From NCBI GenBank assembly GCA_013298455.1, contig JAAFHR010000175.1, forward strand, positions 1 through 6,860: a stretch of 6,860 bases of DNA. The letters are read 5' to 3'. The position numbers and the translations under genes were made by a program. The DNA is from Betaproteobacteria bacterium. GTDB taxonomy: Bacteria; Pseudomonadota; Gammaproteobacteria; Burkholderiales; Casimicrobiaceae. This document shows, piece by piece, positions 5,847 through 6,860 of the stretch. The notes beneath the pieces were generated by a model. That model was not told the origin of the DNA. It did no database searches and was given only the letters and a program-made list of their open reading frames with translations. The stretch's first letter is position 1. The number at the start of each line of letters is the position of its first letter.

Positions 5847-6860
5847 ATGCAAGAACCCACCCAGAGCGACGCGAGTCGAGCCGAGCCAGACCCAGCGGTC
5901 GCCGCAGCCCGTGTCGGAGCGAGCAAGCGCACCAAACGGGTGTGGGGCTGGGCGATCCGTGCGTTTTTCTGGCTCACTTTGGCAGCAACGGTGGCGTTTT
6001 TGGCAGCGATCGCTGCCACGCGGTTTTGGTTGGTGCCCAATGCCGACGAGTTTCGCCCTCGAATCGTTGAATCGCTCTCGCGCTTGACCAAACAGCGTGT
6101 GGTCATCGGCGGATTTCACGCGGGGTGGAACGGCTGGTCGCCCGAGCTCAAAATGACGCGGCTGCAAATCCTCGATCCGCGCGGAAAAATGTTGCTTGAA
6201 CTGCCGGAAGTTGAGACGACCGTGTCTTGGCGCTCGCTGCTCTTGCTTGAGCCGCGGCTGTCCGCGCTCACCATTCGTTCGCCTCGCGTGGTGATTCGCC
6301 GCACCGCGCAAAACCAGCTCACGGTGGCTGGTATCGATTTGGATTTGGATTCGAAAACTGAGGGTGATCCCGCCTTACTCGAATGGCTACTTCGCCAGCG
6401 CTTGGTGCAGGTCGCCGGTGGCGAGCTTGAATGGCAAGATGATTGGCGCGGTTTGCCGCCGCTTCGCTTGCGCGATGTGAATGTGCGGCTCTTCAACGAC
6501 GGCGCATTTCACCGGATCGGCATGACGGCAACGCCGACGTCCGATATCGCATCGCCGATTGATTTCCGAAGTGAGTTCAGCGGCTCGGATCTTCGAAAAG
6601 TGTCGGATTGGGACGGCAGCGCCTACATCCGCGTTGACTACGCCAACATCGCCAATTTAGCTCGCTATTTGCCGCTACCGATTGACATTGCGCGCGGCGA
6701 GGGAGCGCTACGGTCGTGGTTTGAGTTTGACGACGGCCGCGCCGTATCGGTCACTAGCGACGTCGTTTTGAAAAATGCGCAAGTGCTCGTGGATAGACCG
6801 GACACGAAGCGCATCGACGTCAAGTCGTCTTCGCCATCACCCGCCGCGCCCTCCGCTCGA
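5847..6860 (+). CDS. YhdP family (AsmA-like, DUF3971) envelope protein, N-terminal part
   Basis: The frame is open without a stop from ATG 5847 to the right edge, giving 338 residues of a protein that in this family usually exceeds 1,200. Residues 1-31 are a polar, Arg/Lys-rich cytoplasmic tail. About 32-62 is one hydrophobic segment (WAIRAFFWLTLAATVAFL) anchoring it in the inner membrane, with the rest in the periplasm. The block that follows is typical of the YhdP family: FWLVPNADEFRPRI (60-73), then VVIGGFHAGWNGWSPEL (85-101), LPEVETTVSWRSLLLLEP (119-136) and VVIRR (148-152). E. coli YhdP is an AsmA-like protein that acts with TamB and YdbH in moving phospholipids from inner to outer membrane; the same role is inferred here. 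Its divergent placement beside glnE fits a betaproteobacterial arrangement. No clear ribosome binding site precedes the ATG. YhdP rather than AsmA proper is judged from the early motifs. Confidence 0.85.
   Translation, partial: MQEPTQSDASRAEPDPAVAAARVGASKRTKRVWGWAIRAFFWLTLAATVAFLAAIAATRFWLVPNADEFRPRIVESLSRLTKQRVVIGGFHAGWNGWSPELKMTRLQILDPRGKMLLELPEVETTVSWRSLLLLEPRLSALTIRSPRVVIRRTAQNQLTVAGIDLDLDSKTEGDPALLEWLLRQRLVQVAGGELEWQDDWRGLPPLRLRDVNVRLFNDGAFHRIGMTATPTSDIASPIDFRSEFSGSDLRKVSDWDGSAYIRVDYANIANLARYLPLPIDIARGEGALRSWFEFDDGRAVSVTSDVVLKNAQVLVDRPDTKRIDVKSSSPSPAAPSAR

Noticed and set aside
5787..6311. 175-codon N-terminal extension of glnE
   Set aside because: It is entirely antisense to the intergenic region and the yhdP-type gene, has low-complexity Arg-rich composition, and precedes a normal GlnE N-terminus.

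Overview
The window looks like a chromosomal segment of a betaproteobacterium, most likely Burkholderiales or a close relative. The base for this is the divergent glnE / yhdP-type gene pair, the moderately GC-rich coding style, and the short palindromic repeats between genes, which are of kinds common in that class. Genus and species cannot be read from the sequence.

Layout from left to right. Positions 1-26 hold the first codons of a minus-strand gene that runs off the left edge. Positions 27-329 are a gene-free stretch with two small palindromes, an imperfect 24-bp inverted repeat of the widespread 'CTGAGCTTGTCGAAGG' type, and a candidate promoter. Positions 330-2720 (+) encode a 796-residue penicillin-acylase-family Ntn hydrolase. 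It resembles the PvdQ group of acyl-homoserine-lactone acylases and carries a lipoprotein signal peptide. Positions 2721-3152 are a 432-bp repeat-filled gap between two convergent genes. Positions 5786-3153 (-) encode glnE, the bifunctional glutamine synthetase adenylyltransferase / adenylyl-removing enzyme. Its start lies 60 bp from a divergent gene at 5847 (+), the N-terminal 338 codons of a YhdP-family (AsmA-like) envelope protein that runs off the right edge.

Functionally these are separate jobs: envelope-located amide hydrolysis (possibly quorum quenching or turnover of N-acyl compounds), nitrogen control through glutamine synthetase adenylylation, and envelope lipid homeostasis. Nothing in the window ties them into one pathway, and I see no defence system, phage, CRISPR array, rRNA or tRNA.

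The most interesting structure is non-coding. In the convergent gap a 174-bp element (2894-3067) has perfect 16-bp terminal inverted repeats and is flanked on both sides by the 5-bp direct repeat AGGTG, the signature of a transposed miniature element (MITE). Inside it are two head-to-head copies of an ATTCCCGC...GCGGGAAT palindrome. Outside it, the two halves of an older repeat bounded by GCCACAGATT / AATCTGTGGC, with four 9-bp CAGATT units, appear to have been split by the insertion. The result is a three-layer nest of inverted repeats between the acylase and glnE.
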